NCBI GenBank assembly: GCA_017354575.1
Contig: JAFMQP010000231.1
Coordinates: 1-6,598 of the forward strand
Reading direction: 5' to 3'
DNA from: Acidothermales bacterium
Lineage (GTDB): Bacteria; Actinomycetota; Actinomycetes; Streptosporangiales; WHST01
Length of the DNA stretch: 6,598 bases
The notes under the pieces were generated by a model that worked only from the letters and a program-made list of their open reading frames with translations, was not told the DNA's origin and did no database searches. A program made the translations under genes and the position numbers. Positions within the stretch are counted from its first letter, which is position 1; each line of letters begins with the position of its first letter. Below, piece after piece: positions 1 to 6,598 of the stretch.

Positions 1-777
1 GACGAGCATGCCGTCGGCGACACCGAGCGCGCCCGCCTTCGGCGGGGCGAGCGTGAACCAGGCGACGCCGTCGCGCCCGGCCGCCAGCTCGACCACGGCA
101 GGGTCGTCGGCGTTCGCCACGACGCGGCTGCCCGGCGCCCAGATCCGCGCCTTGTCGGCGGCGTACGCCTGGTACGAGCCGTGCCAGTCGAGGTGGTCGG
201 GCGCGAGGTTGAGCACGACGGACGCGAACGGCCGTACCGACGGCGCCCAGTGCAGCTGGAAGCTGGACAGCTCGACGGCGAGCACGTCGTACGGCGGGTC
301 GGCGGTGACCGCGGACACCGCGGGCCAGCCGACGTTGCCGGTGGCGACGGTGCGCGCGCCCGCGGCGTCCAGCATCGACGCGAGCATGTGCACGACCGTC
401 GTCTTGCCGTTCGTACCGGTGACGGCGAGCCACGGCGCGGCGTGCTCACCGCGCAGCCACCACGCGAGCTCGACCTCCCCGATCACCGGGACGCCGCGGG
501 CGAGCACGGGCGCCAGCAGCGGCGCGGCGGGCGAGAGCCCCGGCGAGGTGACGACGAGGTCGGCGTCCACGGGCGGCTCCGCGGCGGCGCCCAGCCGCAC
601 GGAGGCGCCCACGTCCTCGAGCCCGGCGGCGTTGCGCCGCTGGGCCTCCCCGTCCGCGGCGTCGAGCACGGTGACGACGGCGCCGCGCTCGAGCAGCACC
701 CGCGCTGCGGCGAGCCCGGACACGCCGATCCCGGCGACGGCGACCCGCCGTCCGTAGAGCTCGACCCCGGAGCTCAC
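1..777 (-). CDS. murD: UDP-N-acetylmuramoyl-L-alanine--D-glutamate ligase MurD (3' end cut off)
   Basis: Cytoplasmic Mur ligase that adds D-glutamate to UDP-MurNAc-L-Ala using ATP, the second amino-acid addition in peptidoglycan precursor synthesis. The first 259 residues are visible; roughly the last 200, including the C-terminal ligase domain, lie beyond the left edge. Residues 8-19 ([12 protein letters not shown]) begin the N-terminal Rossmann-like domain that holds the UDP substrate. The P-loop TGTNGKTT is at 120-127, GNVG at 147-150, ELSSFQL at 169-175, [10 protein letters not shown] at 190-199, and K209 in YAADKARI matches the carbamylated lysine of the family. The order and spacing fit MurD rather than MurE or MurF. 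The start is GTG at 777-775, which overlaps the mraY stop as GTGA. I see no Shine-Dalgarno sequence just upstream, so translation probably depends on coupling to mraY. The reading frame is intact to the window edge. Confidence 0.96.
   Translation of the reverse strand, partial: MSSGVELYGRRVAVAGIGVSGLAAARVLLERGAVVTVLDAADGEAQRRNAAGLEDVGASVRLGAAAEPPVDADLVVTSPGLSPAAPLLAPVLARGVPVIGEVELAWWLRGEHAAPWLAVTGTNGKTTVVHMLASMLDAAGARTVATGNVGWPAVSAVTADPPYDVLAVELSSFQLHWAPSVRPFASVVLNLAPDHLDWHGSYQAYAADKARIWAPGSRVVANADDPAVVELAAGRDGVAWFTLAPPKAGALGVADGMLV
774..777 (-). other. mraY-murD stop/start overlap, GTGA
   Basis: The murD GTG start (777-775) overlaps the mraY TGA stop (776-774). Unlike the other two junctions, there is no purine-rich Shine-Dalgarno in the preceding 20 bases (they encode GRWLS of MraY). 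Start of murD therefore seems to depend on ribosomes arriving from mraY. Confidence 0.87.
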
Positions 778-1829
778 GAGAGCCAGCGGCCGTAGAACAA
801 CCCGACACCGCCGGCGACGCACAGCCCGGTGACGATCCAGAACCGGACCACGATCGTCACCTCGTTCCAGCCCACCAGCTCGAAGTGGTGCTGTAACGGC
901 GCCATCCGGAACACCCGGCGATGGGTGAGCTTGAAGAACCCGACCTGGATGATCACCGACAGCGTGATGATGACGAACAGGCCGCCGAGGAGCAGGAGCA
1001 GCAGCTCCGTCCTGGTGAGGATCGCGATCGCGGCCATCGCGCCGCCGAGGGCCAGCGAGCCGGTGTCGCCCATGAAGATCCGCGCCGGCGGCGCGTTCCA
1101 CCACAGGAAGCCGAAGCACGCCCCGGCCATCGCGGCCGCCACGACGGCGAGGTCGAGCGGGTCACGGACCCAGTAGCAGGAGTGCGTGATGCTCGTCGTA
1201 CAGCTGTTCCTGAACTGCCAGTTGCCGATGACCACGTAGGACGCGAACACCATCACCGAGGCGCCGGTGGCGAGCCCGTCGAGGCCGTCGGTGAGGTTCA
1301 CGGCGTTGCTCGCGCCCGCCACCATGATGAGCGCGATCACGACGAACGCGATGGGGCCGAGATAGAGCCAGTAGATGTCGCGGTCGAGCGACAGGTACGC
1401 GGACGCGGGCGTCAGGCTGTGCGCGTTGGGGAAACGCAGCGCGGCGATCGCGAACGCGATGGCCACCACGCCCTGCCCGAGGGACTTCGCGCCGCTGCGC
1501 AGGCCGAGGCTGCGCTGCTTCCATATCTTGATGACGTCGTCGAGAAAGCCGACGATGCCCAGCGCGGTCATCAGCCCGAGCGCGAGCCCGCCGGAGACGG
1601 TCGGCTGGGTCATCGTGACCAGGTGGGACATGATGTAGCCCAGCAGCGCGGCGACGATGATGACGGTGCCGCCCATCGTGGGAGTGCCGCGCTTGGTCTG
1701 GTGCGACGTCGGGCCCTCGTCGCGGATCTCCTGGCCGTAACCATGGCGCCGGAACAGGCTGATCGCCACCGGAGTCCCCAGCAGCGCGACGAACAACGCG
1801 ATCGCGCCCGAGAAGAGGACGAGCCTCAC
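774..1829 (-). CDS. mraY: Phospho-N-acetylmuramoyl-pentapeptide transferase MraY
   Basis: Integral membrane enzyme that transfers phospho-MurNAc-pentapeptide from UDP to undecaprenyl phosphate, giving lipid I on the inner face of the membrane. The protein has 351 residues, close to the usual 320-360. It is dominated by hydrophobic helices, consistent with the ten of the family. Signature sites are all present: [12 protein letters not shown] (43-54), the Asp pair D97-D98 in [18 protein letters not shown] (178-187), FMGDTGS (252-258, with D254 as the expected catalytic or Mg-binding Asp), and the cytoplasmic loop PLQHHFE (311-317). An extracytoplasmic loop around 206-222 holds two cysteines, C210 and C218. 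The GTG start at 1829-1827 overlaps the murF stop, has a good Shine-Dalgarno seven bases upstream, and gives a protein of family length. A much longer in-frame extension upstream is spurious. Codon 312 is TTA, rare in such DNA. Confidence 0.98.
   Translation of the reverse strand: MRLVLFSGAIALFVALLGTPVAISLFRRHGYGQEIRDEGPTSHQTKRGTPTMGGTVIIVAALLGYIMSHLVTMTQPTVSGGLALGLMTALGIVGFLDDVIKIWKQRSLGLRSGAKSLGQGVVAIAFAIAALRFPNAHSLTPASAYLSLDRDIYWLYLGPIAFVVIALIMVAGASNAVNLTDGLDGLATGASVMVFASYVVIGNWQFRNSCTTSITHSCYWVRDPLDLAVVAAAMAGACFGFLWWNAPPARIFMGDTGSLALGGAMAAIAILTRTELLLLLLGGLFVIITLSVIIQVGFFKLTHRRVFRMAPLQHHFELVGWNEVTIVVRFWIVTGLCVAGGVGLFYGRWLS
1826..1829 (-). other. murF-mraY stop/start overlap, GTGA
   Basis: The mraY GTG start (1829-1827) overlaps the murF TGA stop (1828-1826). 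It has the same layout as the murE-murF junction and, with the best-placed Shine-Dalgarno of the set, allows both coupled and direct initiation. Confidence 0.88.
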
Positions 1830-3223
1830 GCCTGCGTCCTCTCGACTCCGGCCACCCGGTCCCCGACCCAGCGCAACCCCGCGTCCCTGGACGACTTGAA
1901 CAGGACGACGTCGCCGCCGCGGAGCTCGTCCGCCAGCAGCTCCTCGGCCGACGCGCCGTCGGTCACGTATCTCGCCCGCCCGGGCCAGCCGGCCACCGAC
2001 TCCGCGCCCACCACGACGGGACGTGCGCCCTCGCCGACCGCGACGACCACGTCGACGCCGGACTGCGCCGCCACCCGGCCGAGTCGCTCGTGCTCCGCGG
2101 CCGCTGAGTCGCCGAGCTCGAGCATCTCCCCCAGCACGGCGAGCCGCCTGCGCCCGCCCGCGAGCTGCCGCAACGCCTCCAGCGCAGCCGCCGCCGACAC
2201 CGGGTTGGCGTTGTAGGCGTCGTTCACGACGGTGACGCCGTCGGCGCGCTCCAGCACCTCCATGCGGTGCGGGCTGCGCTGGCCCGCCTCGCCGAGCAGC
2301 TTGGCGACGTCGGTGACGCCGATGCCGAGCTCGACGGCGACGGCCGCCGCGGCGAGCGCGTTGGGCACCTGGTGCGCGCCGCGCAGGCGCAACCGGACGG
2401 GCGCCTCGCCCACCGAAGTCAGGAGCGTGAAGGACGGGCTCGCGGACTCGTCCAGCCGCACGTCCACCGCGCGGACCTCCGCGTCCGCCGCGTCGACGGC
2501 GAACCTGACGACCCGCGCCCGCGTGCGGCCCGCCATCGCCAGCACGCGCTCGTCGTCGGCGTTGAGTACGGCCACGCCGGCAGGCGGCAGCGCCTCGACC
2601 AGCTCGCCCTTCGCCTGCGCGATCGCGTCCCGGCTGCCGAACATCCCCAGATGTGCCGTACCCACGTTGAGGACGACGCCCACGTGCGGAGGTGCGATGG
2701 CACAGAGGTCCCGGATGTGACCTATCCCCTTCGCGCCCATCTCGAGCACGAGGCACGCGGTGTCATCGTCGGCGGTCAGCACGGTGAGCGGCAGGCCGAG
2801 CTCGTTGTTGTACGAGTGCGGCGGCGCGATCGTCGGCCCGAGCGCGGGCAGCAGCTGGGCGAGCAGGTCCTTCGTGCCCGTCTTCCCGGCCGAACCGGTG
2901 ACGCCGACGACGCGGGCGTGCGGGATGCGCGCGGCGACCGCGTGGGCCAGCCGGGCCAGTGCGGCCACGGTGTCGTCCACGAGGACGGCGGGCTCCCCCA
3001 CGGACCTGGTGACGAGCGCCGCGACGGCGCCGCGCTGGCGTGCCGACGTGGCGTACTCGTGACCGTCGACGTGGTCGCCGGGAACGGCGACGAACAGGTC
3101 GCCAGGCGCGACGGTACGCGAGTCGACCACGACCGCGCCCGTCACGAGAGCGCCGGGATCCGCGCCGTCGACGAGCGATCCGCCGACCGCGGCGCGGATC
3201 TCGCTAAGCGTCATGGGGATCAC
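1826..3223 (-). CDS. murF: UDP-MurNAc-tripeptide--D-alanyl-D-alanine ligase MurF
   Basis: Cytoplasmic Mur ligase that adds the dipeptide D-Ala-D-Ala to the UDP-MurNAc-tripeptide, finishing the pentapeptide that MraY uses. The 465 residues fit the family. Residues 1 to about 95 are the N-terminal substrate domain ([16 protein letters not shown] at 34-49). The central ATPase domain follows, with P-loop GSAGKTGTK at 110-118, SYNNELGLP at 137-145, EMG at 161-163, [10 protein letters not shown] at 188-197, and K205 in AKGE at the place of the conserved lysine. HRMEV at 319-323 leads into the C-terminal domain, with NDAYNANP at 334-341 and LGEMLELG at 364-371. GTG at 3223-3221 is chosen as start because it overlaps the murE stop in the same GTGA pattern as the next two junctions and sits ten bases after GGAGA. 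An ATG three codons later is a possible alternative. Confidence 0.97.
   Translation of the reverse strand: MIPMTLSEIRAAVGGSLVDGADPGALVTGAVVVDSRTVAPGDLFVAVPGDHVDGHEYATSARQRGAVAALVTRSVGEPAVLVDDTVAALARLAHAVAARIPHARVVGVTGSAGKTGTKDLLAQLLPALGPTIAPPHSYNNELGLPLTVLTADDDTACLVLEMGAKGIGHIRDLCAIAPPHVGVVLNVGTAHLGMFGSRDAIAQAKGELVEALPPAGVAVLNADDERVLAMAGRTRARVVRFAVDAADAEVRAVDVRLDESASPSFTLLTSVGEAPVRLRLRGAHQVPNALAAAAVAVELGIGVTDVAKLLGEAGQRSPHRMEVLERADGVTVVNDAYNANPVSAAAALEALRQLAGGRRRLAVLGEMLELGDSAAAEHERLGRVAAQSGVDVVVAVGEGARPVVVGAESVAGWPGRARYVTDGASAEELLADELRGGDVVLFKSSRDAGLRWVGDRVAGVERTQA
1837..1843 (-). promoter_or_regulatory. Shine-Dalgarno of mraY, GAGAGGA
   Basis: Lies within the 3' end of murF, seven bases before the GTG start of mraY, a normal distance. 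It decides the mraY start at 1829 and speaks against the long upstream extension of that frame. Confidence 0.7.
3220..3223 (-). other. murE-murF stop/start overlap, GTGA
   Basis: The murF GTG start (3223-3221) and the murE TGA stop (3222-3220) share two bases. Such junctions generally let a terminating ribosome restart on the next gene, so murE and murF output is probably coupled. A GGAGA sequence upstream can also recruit ribosomes directly. Confidence 0.85.
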
Positions 3224-4743
3224 GAGGCTTGATTCTCCATATCGCCTATGGCGTCCTGCAGCACCACGCGGTCGTCGAAAGGATGCACTCTATCCCCGAT
3301 GTACTGGCCCTGTTCGTGACCCTTGCCCGCCACGACGACCGTGTCGTCCGCGCCCGCACGCGCCACGGCGAGGGTGATGGCCGCACGGCGATCGGGCTCG
3401 ACGACCACGTCCGCCCGCTCGCTGGCGGGCACCGTCGCGGCACCCTCCCGCATCGCGTCGAGGATGGCGAGCGGGTCCTCGCCGCGCGGGTTGTCCGACG
3501 TGAGAACCGCGACGTCCGCGAGCCGTGCGGCGGCCGCGCCCATGAGCGGCCGCTTCGCGCGGTCGCGGTCGCCCCCGCAGCCGAGCACGAGGACCAGCCG
3601 CCCGCGCGTGACCTCGCGCACCGCCTCGAGCAGCCGCTCGACGGCGTCCGGCGTGTGCGCGTAGTCGACGACCGCGAGGAACGGCTGCCCCGCGACGACA
3701 CGCTCCATCCGCCCGGGCACACCGGGTACGGCGGCGACGCCCGCCGCCGCCTCGGACACGGGGACGCCCGCCTCGGCCAGCATCGCGACGGCCAGCAGCG
3801 CGTTGGCCGCGTTGAACTCGCCGGGCAGCCGGACCGACACCGGCGTGGCCGCCCCCGTGGGCGACACCGCGTCGAACGCCGTGCCGTCCGGACGCAGCCG
3901 GACGTTCGTGGCGTGCCAGTCCGCGCTCGGCTCGGCCACGGCACAGGTGACGACGGGGATGCTCGCCTCGCCGGCGAGCCGTTTGCCCCAGGCACCGTCG
4001 ACGCACACGACGGCCCGCCGGCTGTACGCGCGCGTGAACAGCCGGGACTTCGTGCGGAAGTAGTCCTCGAGGTCCGGGTGGAAGTCGAGGTGGTCCTCGC
4101 TCAGGTTGGTGAACCCGGCGACGTCGAAGCGCACGCCGCCCACCCGGCCGTACGCGAGCGCGTGGCTGGACACCTCGAACACCGCGGCGGTGACGCCGCG
4201 CTCGCGCATCACTGCGAACAGCGCGTGCAGGTCGGTGGCCTCCGGCGTCGTACGTACGCTGGCGACCTCCTCGTCACCAACCCGGATCGCGACGGTGCCG
4301 ACCAGCCCGGTGCGGTGCCCGGCCGCGCGCAGACCCCCCTCGACGAGGAACGCCGTCGTGGTCTTCCCGTTGGTGCCGGTGATCCCCAGCACGAGCAGGT
4401 CGCGGGACGGCTCGCCGTAAACCCACGCCGCCGCCGTACCGAGCACCGCGCGCGGCTCCGCCACGGCGAGCACGGGCACGCCCGCGGACGCCGCCCGCGG
4501 CGCCGCTTCGGGATCGGTGAGGATCGCGACGGCACCGGCCGCCACGGCCTGCGCGGCGAAGTCCGCGCCGTGCACGTTCGCGCCGGCGAGGGCGGCGTAG
4601 ACGTCGCCGGGACGCACGGCCCGGGAGTCGTGGGTGATGCCCGTCACCTGCGCGTCCGGCTCGGGTTCCGGTACGCCAAGCAGCGTCGCGAGGCCGGAAA
4701 GCGGCCGCGCTGCGACGAAATCGGGACGAAGCGCCGATAGCAC
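3220..4743 (-). CDS. murE: UDP-MurNAc-L-Ala-D-Glu--meso-diaminopimelate ligase MurE
   Basis: Cytoplasmic Mur ligase that adds the third, cross-linking residue to UDP-MurNAc-L-Ala-D-Glu. The protein has 507 residues, normal for the family. The N-terminal UDP-binding domain shows THDSRAVRPGDVYAALAG at 37-54. The ATPase domain has P-loop GTNGKTTT at 123-130, TTPEA at 165-169, VSSHAL at 191-196, NLSEDHLDFH at 213-222, and K232 at the carbamylated-lysine position. The C-terminal domain shows DYAHTPDA at 360-367, GCGGDRDR at 388-395, DNPR at 417-420 and GKGHE at 473-477. From family knowledge, DNPR marks the meso-diaminopimelate enzymes; lysine-adding MurE has a different motif. So DAP-type peptidoglycan is predicted. 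The GTG start at 4743 gives LRPDF..RPL near the N-terminus, as in other actinobacterial MurE as I recall them. Its Shine-Dalgarno is 14 bases away, longer than usual. The stop overlaps the murF start by four bases. Confidence 0.97.
   Translation of the reverse strand: MLSALRPDFVAARPLSGLATLLGVPEPEPDAQVTGITHDSRAVRPGDVYAALAGANVHGADFAAQAVAAGAVAILTDPEAAPRAASAGVPVLAVAEPRAVLGTAAAWVYGEPSRDLLVLGITGTNGKTTTAFLVEGGLRAAGHRTGLVGTVAIRVGDEEVASVRTTPEATDLHALFAVMRERGVTAAVFEVSSHALAYGRVGGVRFDVAGFTNLSEDHLDFHPDLEDYFRTKSRLFTRAYSRRAVVCVDGAWGKRLAGEASIPVVTCAVAEPSADWHATNVRLRPDGTAFDAVSPTGAATPVSVRLPGEFNAANALLAVAMLAEAGVPVSEAAAGVAAVPGVPGRMERVVAGQPFLAVVDYAHTPDAVERLLEAVREVTRGRLVLVLGCGGDRDRAKRPLMGAAAARLADVAVLTSDNPRGEDPLAILDAMREGAATVPASERADVVVEPDRRAAITLAVARAGADDTVVVAGKGHEQGQYIGDRVHPFDDRVVLQDAIGDMENQAS
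3234..3238 (-). promoter_or_regulatory. Shine-Dalgarno of murF, GGAGA
   Basis: Lies inside the last codons of murE, ten bases before the GTG start of murF. The distance fits GTG at 3223 better than the ATG at 3214, which would be 19 bases away. This supports the overlapping start. Confidence 0.65.
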
Positions 4744-4785
4744 GGGCGCGACACTATCTCCTTCCGTGCGGGCCGTCGCAGTCGA
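4744..4785 (-). other. 42-base ftsI-murE intergenic gap
   Basis: The only non-coding stretch in the window, between the ftsI TAG stop and the murE GTG start. It contains the murE ribosome binding site and is too short to hold a convincing separate promoter or terminator. I see no stem-loop followed by T residues. Transcription therefore probably continues from ftsI into murE. Confidence 0.85.
4758..4763 (-). promoter_or_regulatory. Shine-Dalgarno of murE, AAGGAG
   Basis: A strong match to the 16S rRNA anti-SD on the minus strand, but 14 bases before the GTG start of murE, longer than the usual 5-10. A closer GTG at 4754-4752 is in another frame and would not give MurE. No other in-frame ATG, GTG or TTG lies between the SD and codon 1, so the start call stands despite the spacing. 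Confidence 0.7.
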
Positions 4786-6598
4786 CTACTTGGTCCAGAT
4801 GCGGATCTTCGGGCGGCCCGTAGTCGACGGCGGCACCCTCTCGTGCCGCAGCGCGAAGGACATGACCTGGTGGAACACCGGTGCGGCCACCTGCCCGCCG
4901 AAGTGTCCCTTCTTCGGGTCCTGCAGCACGACCTCCACGACGAGCTTCGGCCGTTCCGCGGGCGCCATGCCGACGAACGACGCCGTGTAGCCGCGGTAGC
5001 AGCCGCACTTCGGATCGACACGCTGCGCCGTACCCGTCTTGCCGGCGACCCGGTAGCCGCCGATGAGCGCCTCGGGTGCCGTGCCGTACTTGCTCGTGAC
5101 GCCCTCCAGCATCTCGCGCATCTGCCGTGCGGTGCGCGCGCTGACCACCCGGTGCGACTGCGGCTTGCCGCCGGCGACGACGTTCGGCTGCACGCGGACA
5201 CCGTCGTTCGCGATGGTCGAGTACACGCTCGCCATCTGCACGGCGTTCACCGACACGCCCTGCCCGAACGGGATCGTGTAGCGCTGGGTGCCCGACCAGG
5301 TGTCCGGCGCCGGCAGGATGCCGCGGCTCTCGCCGGGCAGGCCGACGCCGGTGCGCTCGCCGAAACCGAACTCGCGCATGCTGTCGTACAGCCGCTGCTT
5401 GCCGACCCGCTCCGACACCAGGTCGATGCCGATGTTGCTCGACTTCGCGAGCACGCCGCCGAGCGTCAGGTGCCAGATGCCGTGCCCGACGTCGTCGTGG
5501 AACGTCTTGTCGTACCGGTGCAGCGCGCCCGGGACGGTGAGGGCCGTGGTGGGCTCCATGCCCGTGTGCTCCAGCGCCGCCGCCGCGGTGATGACCTTGT
5601 TCGTGCTGCCGGGCTCGTACACGTCCTGCACGGCCGGGTTGCCGAGGCCGGCCGTACCCGCACTGGAGAGGTTCGACGGGTCGAAGCCGGGCGCGGTCGC
5701 GAGCGCGAGGAGCGAGCCGGTGGCCGGGTCCATCACGATGGCCGTACCGCTCTGCGCCTTCGTCGCCTTCACCTGCGCCTCGAGGGCACGCTGCGCCTCC
5801 CACTGGATCTCGCTGTCCAGCGTGAGCCGCACGGCCCGTCCCGGCACGGCCGCCCGGATCTGCTCGGCGGCCGACGGGATCACCTGTCCCTCGCTGCCGA
5901 TCTGCACGACCTCCTTGCCGTCGCGGCCGCCGAGCACGCCGTTCTGCGCCAGTTCGAGACCGCCGAGGCCCTTGCCGTCCGCGCCGACGAAGCCGAGCGT
6001 GCTCGCCGCGAGCTCGCCGGACGGGTACACCCGCTTCGGGTCCGGGTCGGCGCCGAGCGTCGGGATGCCGAGCGCCTGCACCTGGTGCACCTGCAGCGGC
6101 GCGACCTGCTTGGCGAGGTACACGAACCGCTTGGTGGAGTCGAGCTTCGCCAGCAGGTCGGCCTCCGGCTGCCCGAGGATCGCGGCCAGCCGCTGCGCGG
6201 TCTCCTGCTTCGACAACACGCGTACGCCGCCTGCCGTCCTGCCCGCCACGGCGGGCACCTTCGTCGGGTCCACGTAGAGGTCCTGCGCGGCCACCGAGAG
6301 CGCCAGGGCAGTGCCGTTGCGGTCGGTGATCTCGCCGCGTTCGGCGTAGAGCACCTTGGTGCGGAGGCGCTGCTTCGTGGCCATCTGCGCGTACTGCGAG
6401 GCGTCCACGCCCTGCAGCTGCATCAGCCGGCCCGCGAACAGGGTCAGGATGAACACGACGACGAGCAGCCCCGCGTTCAGCCGCCGGACCGGCGAGCCGA
6501 GCCGGGCCAGCCGTACCAGCCGGCGAGACGCCCGGCCGCCGCGGCCCGACGGGCGCCGGTGGGGCGGGCCCGCCCTGCCGCGGACGACCCGCCCGCGT
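4786..6598 (-). CDS. ftsI: Septal peptidoglycan transpeptidase FtsI (class B PBP; 5' end cut off)
   Basis: Class B penicillin-binding protein that cross-links stem peptides at the division septum, working with FtsW. Visible are 603 residues; the start lies beyond the right edge, as the frame stays open there with no plausible upstream start. Numbering from the first full codon: residues 1-39 are a cytoplasmic tail with 14 arginines; about 40-60 is the single membrane anchor (LNAGLLVVVFILTLF); RGEITDRNG at 87-95 opens the PBP dimerisation domain. The transpeptidase domain has the three catalytic motifs: STNK at 331-334 with nucleophile Ser331, SSN at 386-388 and KTGTA at 520-524. Two cysteines at 531 and 533 (CGC) follow the KTG motif. 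There is no PASTA domain; the protein ends at IRIWTK with a TAG stop. Position before murE and the single anchor argue for FtsI rather than another class B PBP. Confidence 0.96.
   Translation of the reverse strand, partial: RGRVVRGRAGPPHRRPSGRGGRASRRLVRLARLGSPVRRLNAGLLVVVFILTLFAGRLMQLQGVDASQYAQMATKQRLRTKVLYAERGEITDRNGTALALSVAAQDLYVDPTKVPAVAGRTAGGVRVLSKQETAQRLAAILGQPEADLLAKLDSTKRFVYLAKQVAPLQVHQVQALGIPTLGADPDPKRVYPSGELAASTLGFVGADGKGLGGLELAQNGVLGGRDGKEVVQIGSEGQVIPSAAEQIRAAVPGRAVRLTLDSEIQWEAQRALEAQVKATKAQSGTAIVMDPATGSLLALATAPGFDPSNLSSAGTAGLGNPAVQDVYEPGSTNKVITAAAALEHTGMEPTTALTVPGALHRYDKTFHDDVGHGIWHLTLGGVLAKSSNIGIDLVSERVGKQRLYDSMREFGFGERTGVGLPGESRGILPAPDTWSGTQRYTIPFGQGVSVNAVQMASVYSTIANDGVRVQPNVVAGGKPQSHRVVSARTARQMREMLEGVTSKYGTAPEALIGGYRVAGKTGTAQRVDPKCGCYRGYTASFVGMAPAERPKLVVEVVLQDPKKGHFGGQVAAPVFHQVMSFALRHERVPPSTTGRPKIRIWTK

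Larger units (their letters stand above)
1..6598 (-). other. Segment of the dcw (division and cell wall) gene cluster
   Basis: Five genes in one direction, ftsI-murE-murF-mraY-murD, with one gap of 42 bases and three 4-base overlaps, read as part of a single operon. From knowledge of actinobacterial clusters, mraZ, rsmH and an ftsL-like gene would be expected before ftsI, and ftsW, murG, murC, ftsQ and ftsZ after murD; none of these is in the window. I see no terminator-like inverted repeat at any junction. Any promoter for the group must lie upstream of the window or inside genes, where I cannot recognise one. Confidence 0.9.

Noticed and set aside
921..2216. A 431-codon open frame on the plus strand opposite mraY and murF.
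   Set aside because: It spans parts of two real genes, has no recognisable domain, and has the composition of a GC-driven shadow. The same holds for 2267-3232 and 5288-6277 on the plus strand.
774..2756. A 660-codon open frame on the minus strand containing mraY.
   Set aside because: Only its last 351 codons are MraY. The first 309 run out of frame through murF and read as Arg/Gly/Ala-rich shadow sequence; SD, overlap and family length put the start at 1829.
3212..3214. ATG at 3214 as the start of murF.
   Set aside because: It lies 19 bases from the SD and breaks the GTGA pattern; GTG at 3223 is better placed. The difference is only three residues and is not fully settled.
3225..3315. A locally less GC-rich patch at the murE 3' end, with ATA and AGA codons.
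   Set aside because: It encodes the normal MurE C-terminus (YIGDRVHPFDDR) and includes the murF SD; too short and too well explained to suggest a promoter or transfer.
3229..4740. A 503-codon open frame on the plus strand opposite murE.
   Set aside because: Low-complexity Arg/His/Val/Gly-rich product typical of the antisense of a high-GC gene; the minus strand encodes full-length MurE with all motifs.
4754..5803. A 349-codon open frame on the minus strand within ftsI.
   Set aside because: Wrong frame; the FtsI frame holds the catalytic motifs over the same stretch, and the product is a repetitive Arg/Gly/Ala string.
4786..6456. GTG at 6456 as the start of ftsI.
   Set aside because: It would begin inside the membrane anchor and lose the basic tail; the frame stays open with sensible FtsI-like sequence to the window edge, so the real start is upstream.

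Overview
The window is a stretch of the division and cell wall (dcw) cluster of a high-GC actinobacterium. All genes lie on the minus strand, so transcription runs from right to left. In transcription order they are ftsI (5' end cut by the right edge), murE, murF, mraY and murD (3' end cut by the left edge). This is the standard actinobacterial order. The assignment to Actinobacteria rests on four things seen here: the very G+C-rich sequence with strong third-position bias, the gene order, GTG starts on every gene whose start is visible, and the character of the proteins (an Arg-rich cytoplasmic tail on FtsI, a PLQHHFE loop in MraY). I cannot name a genus.

Layout, right to left. Positions 6598-4786 hold the transpeptidase FtsI. 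Positions 4785-4744 are a 42-base gap with a Shine-Dalgarno (SD) sequence for murE. Then come murE (4743-3220), murF (3223-1826), mraY (1829-774) and murD (777 to the left edge). The last four genes are joined by three identical 4-base GTGA overlaps, where the GTG start of the downstream gene shares bases with the TGA stop of the upstream gene. No non-coding stretch exceeds 42 bases, and I see no RNA gene, mobile element, repeat array or terminator.

The genes form one pathway. MurD, MurE and MurF are successive ATP-dependent Mur ligases that add D-Glu, the diamino acid and D-Ala-D-Ala to UDP-MurNAc-L-Ala. MraY moves the finished phospho-MurNAc-pentapeptide onto undecaprenyl phosphate to make lipid I. 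FtsI cross-links the peptidoglycan at the septum. MurE carries the DNPR motif, which predicts meso-diaminopimelate as the third residue of the stem peptide.

I find no undescribed system here; this is a conserved housekeeping region. The point most worth a second look is a single TTA leucine codon in mraY, the only one I can find in the coding sequence, placed inside the conserved PLQHHFE loop. Lesser points are the identical GTGA overlaps, the long SD-to-start spacing of murE, and cysteine pairs in the extracytoplasmic parts of MraY and FtsI.
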